Counted from the first letter of the stretch, positions 1 through 6,481 are shown. The stretch is DNA of 7,098 nucleotides from Actinomycetota bacterium (GCA_005883885.1 VAYF01000024.1:1-7098); one strand, 5' to 3'. Made by a program: numbers and translations. Notes: generated by a model not told the origin, from the letters alone.

Positions 1-1028
1 GCCCTCGTGGGAGCGGCTGCTCGACCACTCCACCTGCGTGAACAGCTCGAAGATCCGGTCGCGCTGGTCCGGAGGGATCCCGGGACCGTGGTCGGAGACC
101 TCGAGCTGGATCTCCCGGTCGGTGCCCAGCGCGCGGACCTCGACGGCGGCGTCATCCCGGAAATCCAACGCGTTCTCCGTGAGGAGCACGAGAGCCCGCG
201 ACGCGAGCGCTCGATGCGCCCACACCTCCGCGACGAGGAGCTCGTCCGGGATCTGGGTGTCGATCGTTCCCTCCTGGTCGTTGGCGAACTCCCCGAGCGC
301 GTCGTTGACGATCGACCCGAGCGCGACCGCTTGCGTCGGGAGCGTCGCCTCGCGCTCGAGGGCTACCACCGCACCGATGTTCGCGACGAGCCGTCGAAGT
401 CTCCTGGCCGCTCGCTCGACACCGCCGGCGAGGGCGCGCATGTCGTCGCCGCTCAACCGGCCGTCCGACACCGCCAGCGTGGCCGCGGTCCCCTGGATCG
501 TGGTGATCGGCGTGAACAGCTCATGTGCGAGGATCTGCACGAGCTCGGTCTTCATCCGGTTCAGCTCGACCAGCTCCGTGCTCAGCTCCTCCGCCCGGGC
601 GAGCGACCGCGCGAGCTCCTGCATGACCTTCCCGGTCACCTCAGGCGACAGGTTGCTCTCTCCACGGACGCTCCCGTGGATCGCGGCGATGATCTCGCCG
701 GGTGCAGATCCCTTGATCAGGTAGCCGATCGCGCCGGCGCGCACCATCTCGACGACTGACGCACGATCGAACTGCGCCGACAGCGCGACGATCTTGGTGT
801 GGGCGACACCTCGCGGATCCCGCGGGCGGCGACGCCGCCGCCGCCCGCGGGCATGCGCACGTCGAGAAGCGCCACGTCGGGTCGTGTGGCGGCCGCCGCT
901 TCCACGGCGGCCACCGCATCGTTCGCGGTCGCCACGACGACGATCGACGGGTCGCCGCCCAACAGCTCCGTGAGGGCGTCGACGACCAGCGGAAGGTCAT
1001 CGGCGATCACCACGCTGATCGGCGTCAT
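1..1028 (-). CDS. NarL-type receiver fused to histidine kinase; frameshifted and cut by the left edge
   Basis: This is a two-component signalling protein, probably cytoplasmic, since no membrane segment is visible. The receiver half (717-1028 as read) has acidic residues D10/D11, phosphoacceptor D56 in LLDVRMP, and after frame correction S84 and K106 in GYLIKG. The stretch after K106, ending GESNLSPEV, is the usual NarL/FixJ linker, but a kinase follows instead of a LuxR HTH. The H-box is AHELFTPI with H169 at 523-525, the N-box ENALDF with Asn at 172-174, the G1 box DHGPGIP at 73-93, and an F-box-like RIFELF follows. The window ends inside the G2 region, so the C-terminus is missing. The two halves are in different frames; one extra base in the C run at 801-803 joins them. 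As read, the receiver stops at 717 and the kinase frame is open from 798 to 1, with an internal ATG at 747. I chose the ATG at 1028 because the receiver homology begins there; a GTG at 1064 is possible. Domain calls are firm; intactness in the cell is unknown. Confidence 0.82.
799..804 (-). other. Single-base frameshift site in the receiver-kinase gene
   Basis: On the minus strand the text reads GTG TCG CCC ACA, and the receiver frame is lost from here. With four Cs instead of three it reads V-S-P-H-T-K-I-V-A-L-S-A, exactly the expected receiver beta-4 strand. The kinase frame then stays open to the window edge. A one-base loss in a short C run fits either a sequencing or assembly error or a recent mutation. 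The intact downstream motifs favour an error or a very young lesion. Confidence 0.8.
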
Positions 1029-1107
1029 CGACCCATCCCGCCCACGCTCTCCATACTGGACCACCGTTCGGCGAGCTCCGTGGAACTCCGGGTATCCGGG
1101 GCGACGA

Positions 1108-1554
1108 TCAGATCCGCGCGACCGGCTCCCACACCAGCTCAGCGACCTCCAGGATCACTTCGAAGCCCTCACCCTCCGGGCGGGGGCGTACCTCGCCGGT
1201 CAGCGCGCAGACGGTGTCGTTCAGCCACGCGTATCGCTCGTCGTCGGTCAGGTGGGTGAGGCTCCCGGCCAAGCGCCGCATGCCACTTCCGGTCGGCGTG
1301 GCGAGACCGTTCCAGCTGAACAGGATCGTCGCGCCGTCGTCGGTCTCGAGCACGCCTCGGAAATCCGGGACGAGCGCGCCGTCGACGCGGCGGCGCGGGA
1401 AATTGGCGGCGCGGTAGCGCGCGTTCACACGGCCCGAGACCGTGCCTTCCGCGATCAGGAAGCTCTGGCCCTCGGAGCCGCCGGAGGCCTGGAGCGTCAC
1501 GTTCCAGGCCTCCGGCGTGGTGAAGGTCGCGTGATACAGAGGCTCCAGCCGCAT
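1108..1554 (-). CDS. DUF3237-like protein, function unknown
   Basis: This is a 148-residue protein, close to the usual length of DUF3237 proteins, with no signal peptide or membrane helix. It starts MRLEPLYHATF, has a central ARYRAANFP / FRGVLETDDGATILFSWNG block (residues 45-83), and carries RYAWLN at 107-112 followed by LTGEVR. An N-terminal L-E-P-L strand, a 'TDDGA' strand and a late Y-A-W-L-N motif are typical of DUF3237, whose structures are small beta-barrels of unknown biochemical role. The reading frame runs open upstream inside the propeller gene, but the homology starts at the ATG at 1554, 8 bp after that gene's stop, so the two are almost certainly cotranscribed and translationally coupled. 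No clear Shine-Dalgarno sequence fits in the gap. The family call is from memory of motifs, so moderate. Confidence 0.72.
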   Translation of the reverse strand: MRLEPLYHATFTTPEAWNVTLQASGGSEGQSFLIAEGTVSGRVNARYRAANFPRRRVDGALVPDFRGVLETDDGATILFSWNGLATPTGSGMRRLAGSLTHLTDDERYAWLNDTVCALTGEVRPRPEGEGFEVILEVAELVWEPVARI

Positions 1555-1562
1555 CGGACGTC

Positions 1563-2594
1563 TCAGGCGACCGCGATCCCCGCGACCGTGGCCGGCAGGC
1601 CCTCCCACGAGCCGATCGGCGTGAGCGACCCGTCGGTGCCGACCGTCCAGCCATAGATCCGACCGCCGTCGGCGTCGATCGCGTAGAGGCAACGACCGTC
1701 CGCGCTCAGGCCCTCGTCGCGGAGGCCGGGCTGGCCGTCCACGGCCAGCCCGGCCGTGGCGTCGTCGAGGCGGAGCGATCCGTCGGCGCCGATCGCGTAG
1801 CGCGATACGGCGCCGTCGGCGAAGTTCGTGGTGAACGCGAAGCGGTCATCGGGGGTGATCGCGGCCCAGCAGATCTCGCTCCGTCCGTTGCCGACGGACG
1901 AGGTGACCAGCCGGACCTCGCCGCCGTCGATCCGATAGGACGATGCCGCGGCGGCGCCCTTCTGAGCCCGGAAGGCTTCGGTCACGACGAGCGTCCCGCC
2001 GCCGGTGATCGCGAACCCGTACGGCGTTGGGCCGGCCGACGCCACGACGCGCGGCATCCCGAGTTCCCCGGCTGCTCCCACGTCGTACCGGACGATCGAA
2101 TCGGTGCCCCGCTCGGTCACGATGAGCGACGAGCCATCGCGTGTGAACCCCACCTGTGCAGGGTCGGCGTCGGCCGACGGGAGGGATCTTTCGGAACCCG
2201 GGAGAGGCTCGAGTCGGTCGCCGGTGATCCGGTGTCCGATGAGACCGGGCTTGCCGGTGCTCAACACGTAGACGAGCCCGCCGTACTCGGCGACGCTCTT
2301 CGGCGCCGGGCCGACGGGGGCCGTGTGGAGGAGCTCGAGCGAGCCGTCCTCCCGGAGGGAGAAGAGGCTCAGGTCGTCGCTCGAAGCGTTCGTCACGAGC
2401 AGGTGGCGCCTGTCTCCCGTGAGCGTGACGGAACCTTGCGAGGTCAGGTGTGGCTTCGCGTCGCCGGCCCCCCCGCTCGCGAAGGTGCCGATCCGGTCAA
2501 GCGCCCCGTGCTCGTCGCGACGGAACGCGATCACTGCGTTCGCGGGCTCGTTGGTCTGGGTGTAGACCACGCCGCCGCCCATCCGATCCATCAT
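1563..2594 (-). CDS. Lactonase-family seven-bladed beta-propeller protein (6-phosphogluconolactonase-like)
   Basis: This 343-residue protein is similar in length to the E. coli Pgl (YbhE) type lactonase. It shows the family's repeating blade pattern, a short strand, then 'N/D-x-x-V/I-x-x-Y/F', then 'D-G-x-L': NAVIAFRRDEHGAL (19-32), DDLSLFSLREDGSLEL (73-88), DSIVRYDVGAAGEL (165-178), GAVSRYAIGADGSLRL (261-276) and GRIYGWTVGTDGSLTP (311-326). No signal peptide is visible, so it is probably cytosolic. Members include 6-phosphogluconolactonase and carboxy-muconate cyclase-like enzymes, but many have unknown substrates, and nothing here points to the pentose phosphate pathway. ATGs lie at 2594, 2591 and 2582; AAGGGGG ends five bases before 2594 and supports 2594 or 2591. 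The gene leads directly into the DUF3237 gene. Fold is confident; reaction is not. Confidence 0.85.
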   Translation of the reverse strand: MMDRMGGGVVYTQTNEPANAVIAFRRDEHGALDRIGTFASGGAGDAKPHLTSQGSVTLTGDRRHLLVTNASSDDLSLFSLREDGSLELLHTAPVGPAPKSVAEYGGLVYVLSTGKPGLIGHRITGDRLEPLPGSERSLPSADADPAQVGFTRDGSSLIVTERGTDSIVRYDVGAAGELGMPRVVASAGPTPYGFAITGGGTLVVTEAFRAQKGAAAASSYRIDGGEVRLVTSSVGNGRSEICWAAITPDDRFAFTTNFADGAVSRYAIGADGSLRLDDATAGLAVDGQPGLRDEGLSADGRCLYAIDADGGRIYGWTVGTDGSLTPIGSWEGLPATVAGIAVA

Positions 2595-2599
2595 CGTTG

Positions 2600-2606
2600 C
2601 CCCCTT
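2600..2606 (-). promoter_or_regulatory. Ribosome binding site of the propeller gene
   Basis: AAGGGGG on the minus strand is followed by CAACG and then ATG-ATG. The spacing is 5 bases to the first ATG and 8 to the second, so the second Met is at least as likely a start. It rules out longer upstream starts. Confidence 0.55.
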
Positions 2607-2645
2607 CGGTCGATCCCCAGCTCCGATGGTGCTATGCGCCTCAGT

Positions 2646-2664
2646 CGGTCCAGCGGTCGGACCG
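2646..2664 (-). terminator. Inverted repeat after the VOC gene, possible terminator
   Basis: CGGTCC, 7 bases, then GGACCG form a perfect 6-bp GC-rich stem that begins 13 bases past the VOC stop codon. No T-run follows on the minus strand, so it is not a canonical intrinsic terminator. It may attenuate read-through into the propeller gene or be a protein-binding site. Eleven bases of it (2646-2656) recur in the palindrome after clpP. The rest of the 83-bp gap holds no promoter I can defend. Confidence 0.35.
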
Positions 2665-2677
2665 TTACAAGCGCTGT

Positions 2678-3196
2678 TCAGCGGACGGCTTCGGGACGGA
2701 TCCCACCGTACGTCTCAGCGCCGTACCGCTCCTTCTCCTTGGCCAGATCCAGCCGACCGATCCGTCGGCGGGCATCGCGGGCGGCGTCGTCCAGCAGCTC
2801 CGCGGGGACGATCCACGCGACCTCGAACTCCAGGCCGTCGGGATCGGCTCCGTACAGGCTCTTCGTGGTCCCGTGATCGCTCGCGCCCGTGAGCGCACCG
2901 GCCTCAGTGAGCACCCCGGCCAGGCGTTCGAGCTCCGCGAGCGTGTCCACCTCCCATGCCAGGTGATACAGCCCGACCGTCGAACGGCCGGCAGCCGACG
3001 GCGCCGCTTGCGCTCCGATCTCGAACAGCCCGAGATCGTGATCGTTGATCGAGCCCGGCGCCTGCAGGAACGCCGCCCTGAACCCCTCGGGGGTCATCGG
3101 GATCGCGCGGAACCCCATGACGTCGGTGTAGAAGCGAACGCTCCGATCCAGATCGGCCACGTAGAGGACCGCGTGGTTCAGTCGCGTGATGGGCAT
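2678..3196 (-). CDS. VOC-family protein, extradiol-dioxygenase-like
   Basis: This 172-residue single-module vicinal-oxygen-chelate protein opens with ITRLNHAVLYVADLDRSVRFY, the classic first beta-alpha unit. Probable metal ligands are H8 (in LNHAV), H78 (in GLYHLAWEV) and E125 (in DPDGLEFEV). S106-D107-H108-G109 before K112-S113-L114-Y115 resembles the 'SDHG..KS.Y..DPDG' stretch of type I extradiol (catechol 2,3-) dioxygenases, so a metal-dependent ring-cleaving or related reaction is plausible; the substrate cannot be told. A charged tail (about 133-172), rich in Arg, Lys and Glu, follows the module. The frame is open further upstream to 3427, but the ATG at 3196 has an excellent Shine-Dalgarno sequence and is where homology begins. 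It is the first gene of the minus-strand group, 83 bp ahead of the propeller gene, and is divergent from the cyclase gene. Confidence 0.85.
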   Translation of the reverse strand: MPITRLNHAVLYVADLDRSVRFYTDVMGFRAIPMTPEGFRAAFLQAPGSINDHDLGLFEIGAQAAPSAAGRSTVGLYHLAWEVDTLAELERLAGVLTEAGALTGASDHGTTKSLYGADPDGLEFEVAWIVPAELLDDAARDARRRIGRLDLAKEKERYGAETYGGIRPEAVR

Positions 3197-3202
3197 GGGT
3201 GA

Positions 3203-3210
3203 CACCTCCC
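3203..3210 (-). promoter_or_regulatory. Strong ribosome binding site that fixes the VOC start
   Basis: GGGAGGTG on the minus strand is followed by TCACCC and the ATG at 3196. This near-ideal Shine-Dalgarno sequence at good spacing decides the start against the 77-codon upstream extension. Confidence 0.75.
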
Positions 3211-3222
3211 TGCTCGGTACCC

Positions 3223-3228
3223 ACCGTA
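3223..3228 (-). promoter_or_regulatory. Putative -10 box for the VOC gene
   Basis: TACGGT on the minus strand fits TANNNT. It would start a transcript near 3216, giving a leader of about 20 bases that contains the Shine-Dalgarno sequence. I cannot see a convincing -35, so the call rests on the -10 and its position. Confidence 0.35.
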
Positions 3229-3250
3229 GTCTCCCGTGTCGACCAGCGCC

Positions 3251-3280
3251 TTCGGACGCGTCGGCCTTCGCCTCTATCCT
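3251..3280 (+). promoter_or_regulatory. Putative promoter of the cyclase/ATPase gene
   Basis: TATCCT at 3275-3280 is a good actinobacterial-type -10. Exactly seven bases separate it from the ATG at 3288, so the transcript would begin at the start codon. TTCGGA at 3251-3256 is a weak -35 at 18 bases. There is no purine-rich Shine-Dalgarno upstream of the ATG, which agrees with leaderless translation. Confidence 0.45.
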
Positions 3281-3287
3281 GATGGCC

Positions 3288-6125
3288 ATGGATTGCCATG
3301 TGTGCGGCTCCAGCCTGCCCGAAGGCGCCCGCTTCTGCCCCAGCTGCGGTGCCCTCGTGACGGGCGCGACCGCGACCGACGAGCGCAAGATGGTGACGGT
3401 CCTGTTCGCCGATATGGTGGACTCCACCGGGTTGTCGCAGCGCCTGGACGCCGAACGTGCCCGTGAGGTGCTCGGCAGGTTCTACGACGTCACGGTCGAT
3501 GAGCTCCACGCGCTCCGCGGCCGTCCCGAGAAGTTCATCGGCGACGCGGTGATGGCGGTCTTCGGCCTCCCTCAGGTGCACGAGGACGACGCGCTGCGAG
3601 CGGTGCGCGCCGGGATCGCGATCAGGGACCGTGTGCGCCGCCTCTGCGAGGAGCTCGGTCTTGCCACCCCGCTCGAGATCAGGGTCGGGATCGAATCCGG
3701 CGAGGCCGCCACCGGGACCGGCCCCGACGGGCAGCTGCTCGTGACGGGGTCCGTCGTCAACGCGGCCGCCCGGCTCCAGACCGCCGCCGCGCCCGGCGAG
3801 GTGCTGGCCGGGGAGACCACGCGAACGCTCACCGAACGGTCGGTGTCCTTCGGCGAGGAACGGCTCGTCGAGGCCAAGGGCTTCGCCCAGCCGCTCTCCG
3901 CGTTCTGCGTCGACGGCCTCAGCACGCGGTCCGCCCGCCGGACGATCCCGTTCGTCGGCCGCGCCGACGAGCTCGCGATGCTCCGCCGTTCGTTCTCACG
4001 CGTGATCACCACGTCGCGACCACTCCTGTTCACCGTGGCCGGCGAGCCCGGGATCGGCAAATCGAGGCTCGCCGCGGAGTTCCTGGCCGGGTTGGACCCC
4101 GAAGGCACGGTGCTGGTCGGGCGGAGCCATCTCGGCGCCGACAGCGCCACCTTCGCCCCCGCCGCGGCCATCGTGCGCGAGGTCGCCGGCATCGGCGACG
4201 ACGACCCGGTCGACGTTGCCGTGCAACGTCTGCGGGAGCTCGTGCAGCGTGTGTGTCCGCCGGGACCGGACGCCCGCACGGTGGATCGTCTCCAGGCGTT
4301 GCTCGGACTCAACGAACCTCGGCGCGACGAATCCGCGTTCGTCCACGACGTCCGCTCGGGCTTCCTCTCCCTCATCGAGGGCCTCGCGAGCGAACGACCC
4401 GTCACCCTGCTGTTCGAGGATGCGCAGACGCTCCGGCCCCAGATGCTGGATCTGATCGAACGCATCGCGGCGCGCGGACGGCACGGCCCGGGGAAGGTGC
4501 TGATCCTCGTCGCCACCCGGACGGACCTGTTGGAGGAGCGACCTACTTGGGGAACCGGGGCCGCCAACCAGGTCTGTCTGCGGCTGGAACCGCTGTCGGA
4601 CGAGGAGGCGACGGAGCTCGTCCTCAAGGCAGGGGGCGGCAGGGTCGGCGAAGACCAAGCGAGCACGATCACGGGACGAGCGGGCGGCAATCCGTTCTTC
4701 ATCGTGGAGTCCACGGGCATGTTGCTCCGGGACCGCCCGGCGACCGACGGTGAGCTCCTCATCCCTCCGACCGTCCAGGCGATGGTCGCCTCGCGGCTCG
4801 ACGGGCTGCCGCCGGAACATCGCGACCTCGCTCGGCGGCTCTCCGTGTACCGCTACGACTTCGATCTGGAGGAGGTGTCCACCGTCGCGCAGGCGGGCGA
4901 AGACGAACTCCAGGAGCTGATCGACGCCGAGATCATCGTGCGCGAGGAGATCGCCGGCTCCTCCCCGCGGTGGCGGTTCCGCCACGAGGTTCTGCGCGAC
5001 GTCGCCTACGCCAGCCTGCCCAAACGCGAACGGCTCCGCCTCCATACGGTGATCGCGGAACGACTGCAGGCGCAGGGCGCGATCACCTGGGCGGCCGATC
5101 ACCTCGAGGCCGCGGCGCGCGCATCGCTGGACCTCGATCCGCAGGACCGACGGGCCGCGGAACGAGCGGCCGACGCGTTGCTCGCCGCCGGCGACCGAAC
5201 GCGTCGGCGGATGGAAAGTCGTTCCGCGCTCGACTTCTACGCCCGGGCCCTCGCCCTCGCCGGGCCCGAGGACGCATGGGGTGTTCGTGAGGCGCGCGCG
5301 CTCGCCGGGATCGGGGAGGCTCGCTACTGGCTCGCCGAATACCCCGCCTCCATCGAGGCGCTCGAACGCGCGATCCAGCTCGGGACGGCGCTCGAGGACG
5401 ACTGGACGCTCGCGCTCGCGCTCCGCTTCCGGGGCGACCTCGCGATCAACGTCGACGCCGATCTCGAGGCCGGCGAACAGCTCCTCGCCCGATCGGTCGC
5501 GGCTGCCGAGCGGCTCGGTGAGCCCTGGGCGATCGCTCGTTCGTTGCTCTTCTCCGGGTGGGTGCCCTGGACACGCGACCGGTTCCAGGATGCGGAGCCC
5601 ATCTGGCGCCGCGCGCTCCAGATCGCTCGCGACGGTGAGGACCGCTGGGCCGAGGTGCGCGCCCTCACGTCGTTGTCCATCAACCACTCGCAGATGGGCG
5701 ACGAAGCCGAGGCACTGCGGCTGATCCAGGAGGCTCAGGAGCTGGCGGATCGGATCGGGGATCAGTTCAGCGTCGCCGTCACGACCACGCAACGTGCCCG
5801 CGTCGACGCCGACCTGGGGCGGCTCGACGAGGCCATCCGCCAGCTCGACGTCGCCGTCGGGATCTTCGGCGACCTCGGCGCGCGGTGGGAGCTCGCGGAT
5901 GCCACCGCCGAGCGCGGGATCACCAAGCGCGAGGTGGGTCTGCTGGATGAGGCCGAGGAGGATCTGGGACGGGCGATCAGGCTCTCCGAGGAGTTGGGCG
6001 AACGACAGCTGGCCAGCTGGACGTGGCGCGCGCTCGCGCGCGTGTCGGAGAAGCGAGGCGATCAGGATCAGGCGGCCGAGCGCTTCCGGCTGGCCGAACA
6101 GGCCGAAGCCCGGGGGCCCCAATAG
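3288..6125 (+). CDS. Zinc-ribbon / class III adenylate-guanylate cyclase / AAA-type ATPase / helical-repeat regulator
   Basis: This is a 945-residue soluble multidomain signalling protein. An N-terminal zinc ribbon has C3, C6, C17 and C20. A class III cyclase domain (about 33-210) has metal Asp D42 in FADMVDST, K82 and D86 in KFIGDA, and transition-state N158 and R162 in VVNAAARL. The adenine-specifying Asp position holds Leu151, and the common GDAVN is GSVVN. After PFVGR (221-225) comes a STAND/AAA-type ATPase: Walker A GEPGIGKS (252-259), Walker B TLLFEDAQ (373-380), LVATRTD (408-413) and RAGGNPFF (464-471). From about 640 to 943 run six to eight helical-hairpin repeats with a 40-residue period. 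There is no LuxR HTH at the end, so output is presumably cyclic nucleotide or protein contact. Such zinc-ribbon cyclase-ATPases are common in Actinomycetota and Chloroflexota, with ligands mostly unknown. The ATG at 3288 puts Cys3 at the usual place; ATG 3282 is an alternative. The gene is monocistronic and divergent from the VOC gene. Confidence 0.92.
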   Translation: MDCHVCGSSLPEGARFCPSCGALVTGATATDERKMVTVLFADMVDSTGLSQRLDAERAREVLGRFYDVTVDELHALRGRPEKFIGDAVMAVFGLPQVHEDDALRAVRAGIAIRDRVRRLCEELGLATPLEIRVGIESGEAATGTGPDGQLLVTGSVVNAAARLQTAAAPGEVLAGETTRTLTERSVSFGEERLVEAKGFAQPLSAFCVDGLSTRSARRTIPFVGRADELAMLRRSFSRVITTSRPLLFTVAGEPGIGKSRLAAEFLAGLDPEGTVLVGRSHLGADSATFAPAAAIVREVAGIGDDDPVDVAVQRLRELVQRVCPPGPDARTVDRLQALLGLNEPRRDESAFVHDVRSGFLSLIEGLASERPVTLLFEDAQTLRPQMLDLIERIAARGRHGPGKVLILVATRTDLLEERPTWGTGAANQVCLRLEPLSDEEATELVLKAGGGRVGEDQASTITGRAGGNPFFIVESTGMLLRDRPATDGELLIPPTVQAMVASRLDGLPPEHRDLARRLSVYRYDFDLEEVSTVAQAGEDELQELIDAEIIVREEIAGSSPRWRFRHEVLRDVAYASLPKRERLRLHTVIAERLQAQGAITWAADHLEAAARASLDLDPQDRRAAERAADALLAAGDRTRRRMESRSALDFYARALALAGPEDAWGVREARALAGIGEARYWLAEYPASIEALERAIQLGTALEDDWTLALALRFRGDLAINVDADLEAGEQLLARSVAAAERLGEPWAIARSLLFSGWVPWTRDRFQDAEPIWRRALQIARDGEDRWAEVRALTSLSINHSQMGDEAEALRLIQEAQELADRIGDQFSVAVTTTQRARVDADLGRLDEAIRQLDVAVGIFGDLGARWELADATAERGITKREVGLLDEAEEDLGRAIRLSEELGERQLASWTWRALARVSEKRGDQDQAAERFRLAEQAEARGPQ

Positions 6126-6142
6126 GCCGGGGGCCCAATAGG
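6110..6142 (+). repeat. Tandem 17/16-bp direct repeat spanning the cyclase stop codon
   Basis: CCGGGGGCCCCAATAGG (6110-6126) is followed directly by CCGGGGGCCCAATAGG (6127-6142), the same unit minus one C. The first copy contains the TAG stop of the cyclase gene. The GC blocks of the two copies can also pair (6114-6120 with 6130-6136), giving a 7-bp stem with the stop codon in the loop. Between two converging genes this may serve as a weak bidirectional terminator, though no T-run follows. Confidence 0.6.
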
Positions 6143-6160
6143 TGGAGGCCGCACGGCGGA

Positions 6161-6445
6161 TCAGGTCAACGAGCCCTGACCGTCGATCGCGGAGCGTCGC
6201 CGGCGCCGAGTCTGGACGTCGGAAGCCTCACCGTCCACGGGGTGCTCCACCAGCGCGACCACGCGCGCGGTCATGAATCGCGCCGTCCGGACGACCGTGC
6301 CGCTGCGGGTGACCTCCGAGACCTCGATCACGCCTCGGCCGGTCGAGACCTCCACGCGCCTGCCCGCGCGGGTCGCCTCGATCTCGTAGGTCTGCACCCC
6401 CGTGCCGATATCCACCGCGACCTCGACCCGGTCTCCACGCGACAT
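6161..6445 (-). CDS. Small conserved-looking protein of unknown function
   Basis: This is a 94-residue protein I do not recognise. Codons end almost always in G or C and the composition is protein-like, supporting a real gene. Residues 6-67 look like six or seven short beta strands (RVEVAVDI, VQTYEIEAT, RRVEVST, GVIEVSEV, TVVRTARF, ARVVALVEH), suggesting a small all-beta domain. The C-terminal third is polar, with five Arg in a row (80-84). There is no Cys, no signal peptide and no membrane helix. The ATG at 6445 has no Shine-Dalgarno but has a TANNNT box six bases upstream, so it may be leaderless. It follows clpP on the same strand after a strong palindrome and converges on the cyclase gene across 35 bp. 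A shorter start cannot be excluded. Confidence 0.6.
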   Translation of the reverse strand: MSRGDRVEVAVDIGTGVQTYEIEATRAGRRVEVSTGRGVIEVSEVTRSGTVVRTARFMTARVVALVEHPVDGEASDVQTRRRRRSAIDGQGSLT

Positions 6446-6451
6446 GCGCCG

Positions 6452-6481
6452 ATCGTAGGCGCGATCGGTGCGAGCGGTCCA
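6452..6481 (-). promoter_or_regulatory. Putative promoter of the 94-residue gene
   Basis: On the minus strand TACGAT (6457-6452) is a TANNNT -10 ending six bases before the ATG at 6445. TGGACC (6481-6476) is a partial -35 at 18 bases and lies inside the palindrome. Initiation at or next to the ATG would give a leaderless mRNA. Confidence 0.38.

Noticed and set aside
7..759. A 250-codon plus-strand open frame opposite the kinase
   Set aside because: It is Arg-rich with no domain. The minus strand in register carries HisKA and HATPase motifs.
641..1000. A 119-codon minus-strand frame across the receiver
   Set aside because: It is the third minus-strand frame, neither receiver nor kinase, and reads as low-complexity Arg/Ser/Trp text.
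1091..1102. CCGG-GTAT-CCGG inverted repeat between the DUF3237 and receiver-kinase genes
   Set aside because: A 4-bp stem with no T-run is expected by chance in such GC-rich DNA.
1555..1692. 46-codon upstream extension of the DUF3237 gene
   Set aside because: It lies wholly inside the propeller gene, is Arg-rich, and precedes the natural family start MRLEPL.
3186..3281. 32-codon N-terminal extension of the cyclase gene
   Set aside because: It overlaps the VOC start and its ribosome binding site and contains the putative promoter. The zinc ribbon begins properly from the ATG at 3288.
3197..3427. 77-codon N-terminal extension of the VOC gene
   Set aside because: It would run antisense through the start of the cyclase gene, has no homology-like content, and the strong Shine-Dalgarno at 3203-3210 marks the ATG at 3196.
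3996..6122. A 708-codon open frame on the minus strand opposite the cyclase gene
   Set aside because: It is the mirror of a GC-biased coding frame. The protein has no recognisable domain, while the opposite strand encodes clear zinc-ribbon, cyclase, Walker and repeat motifs.
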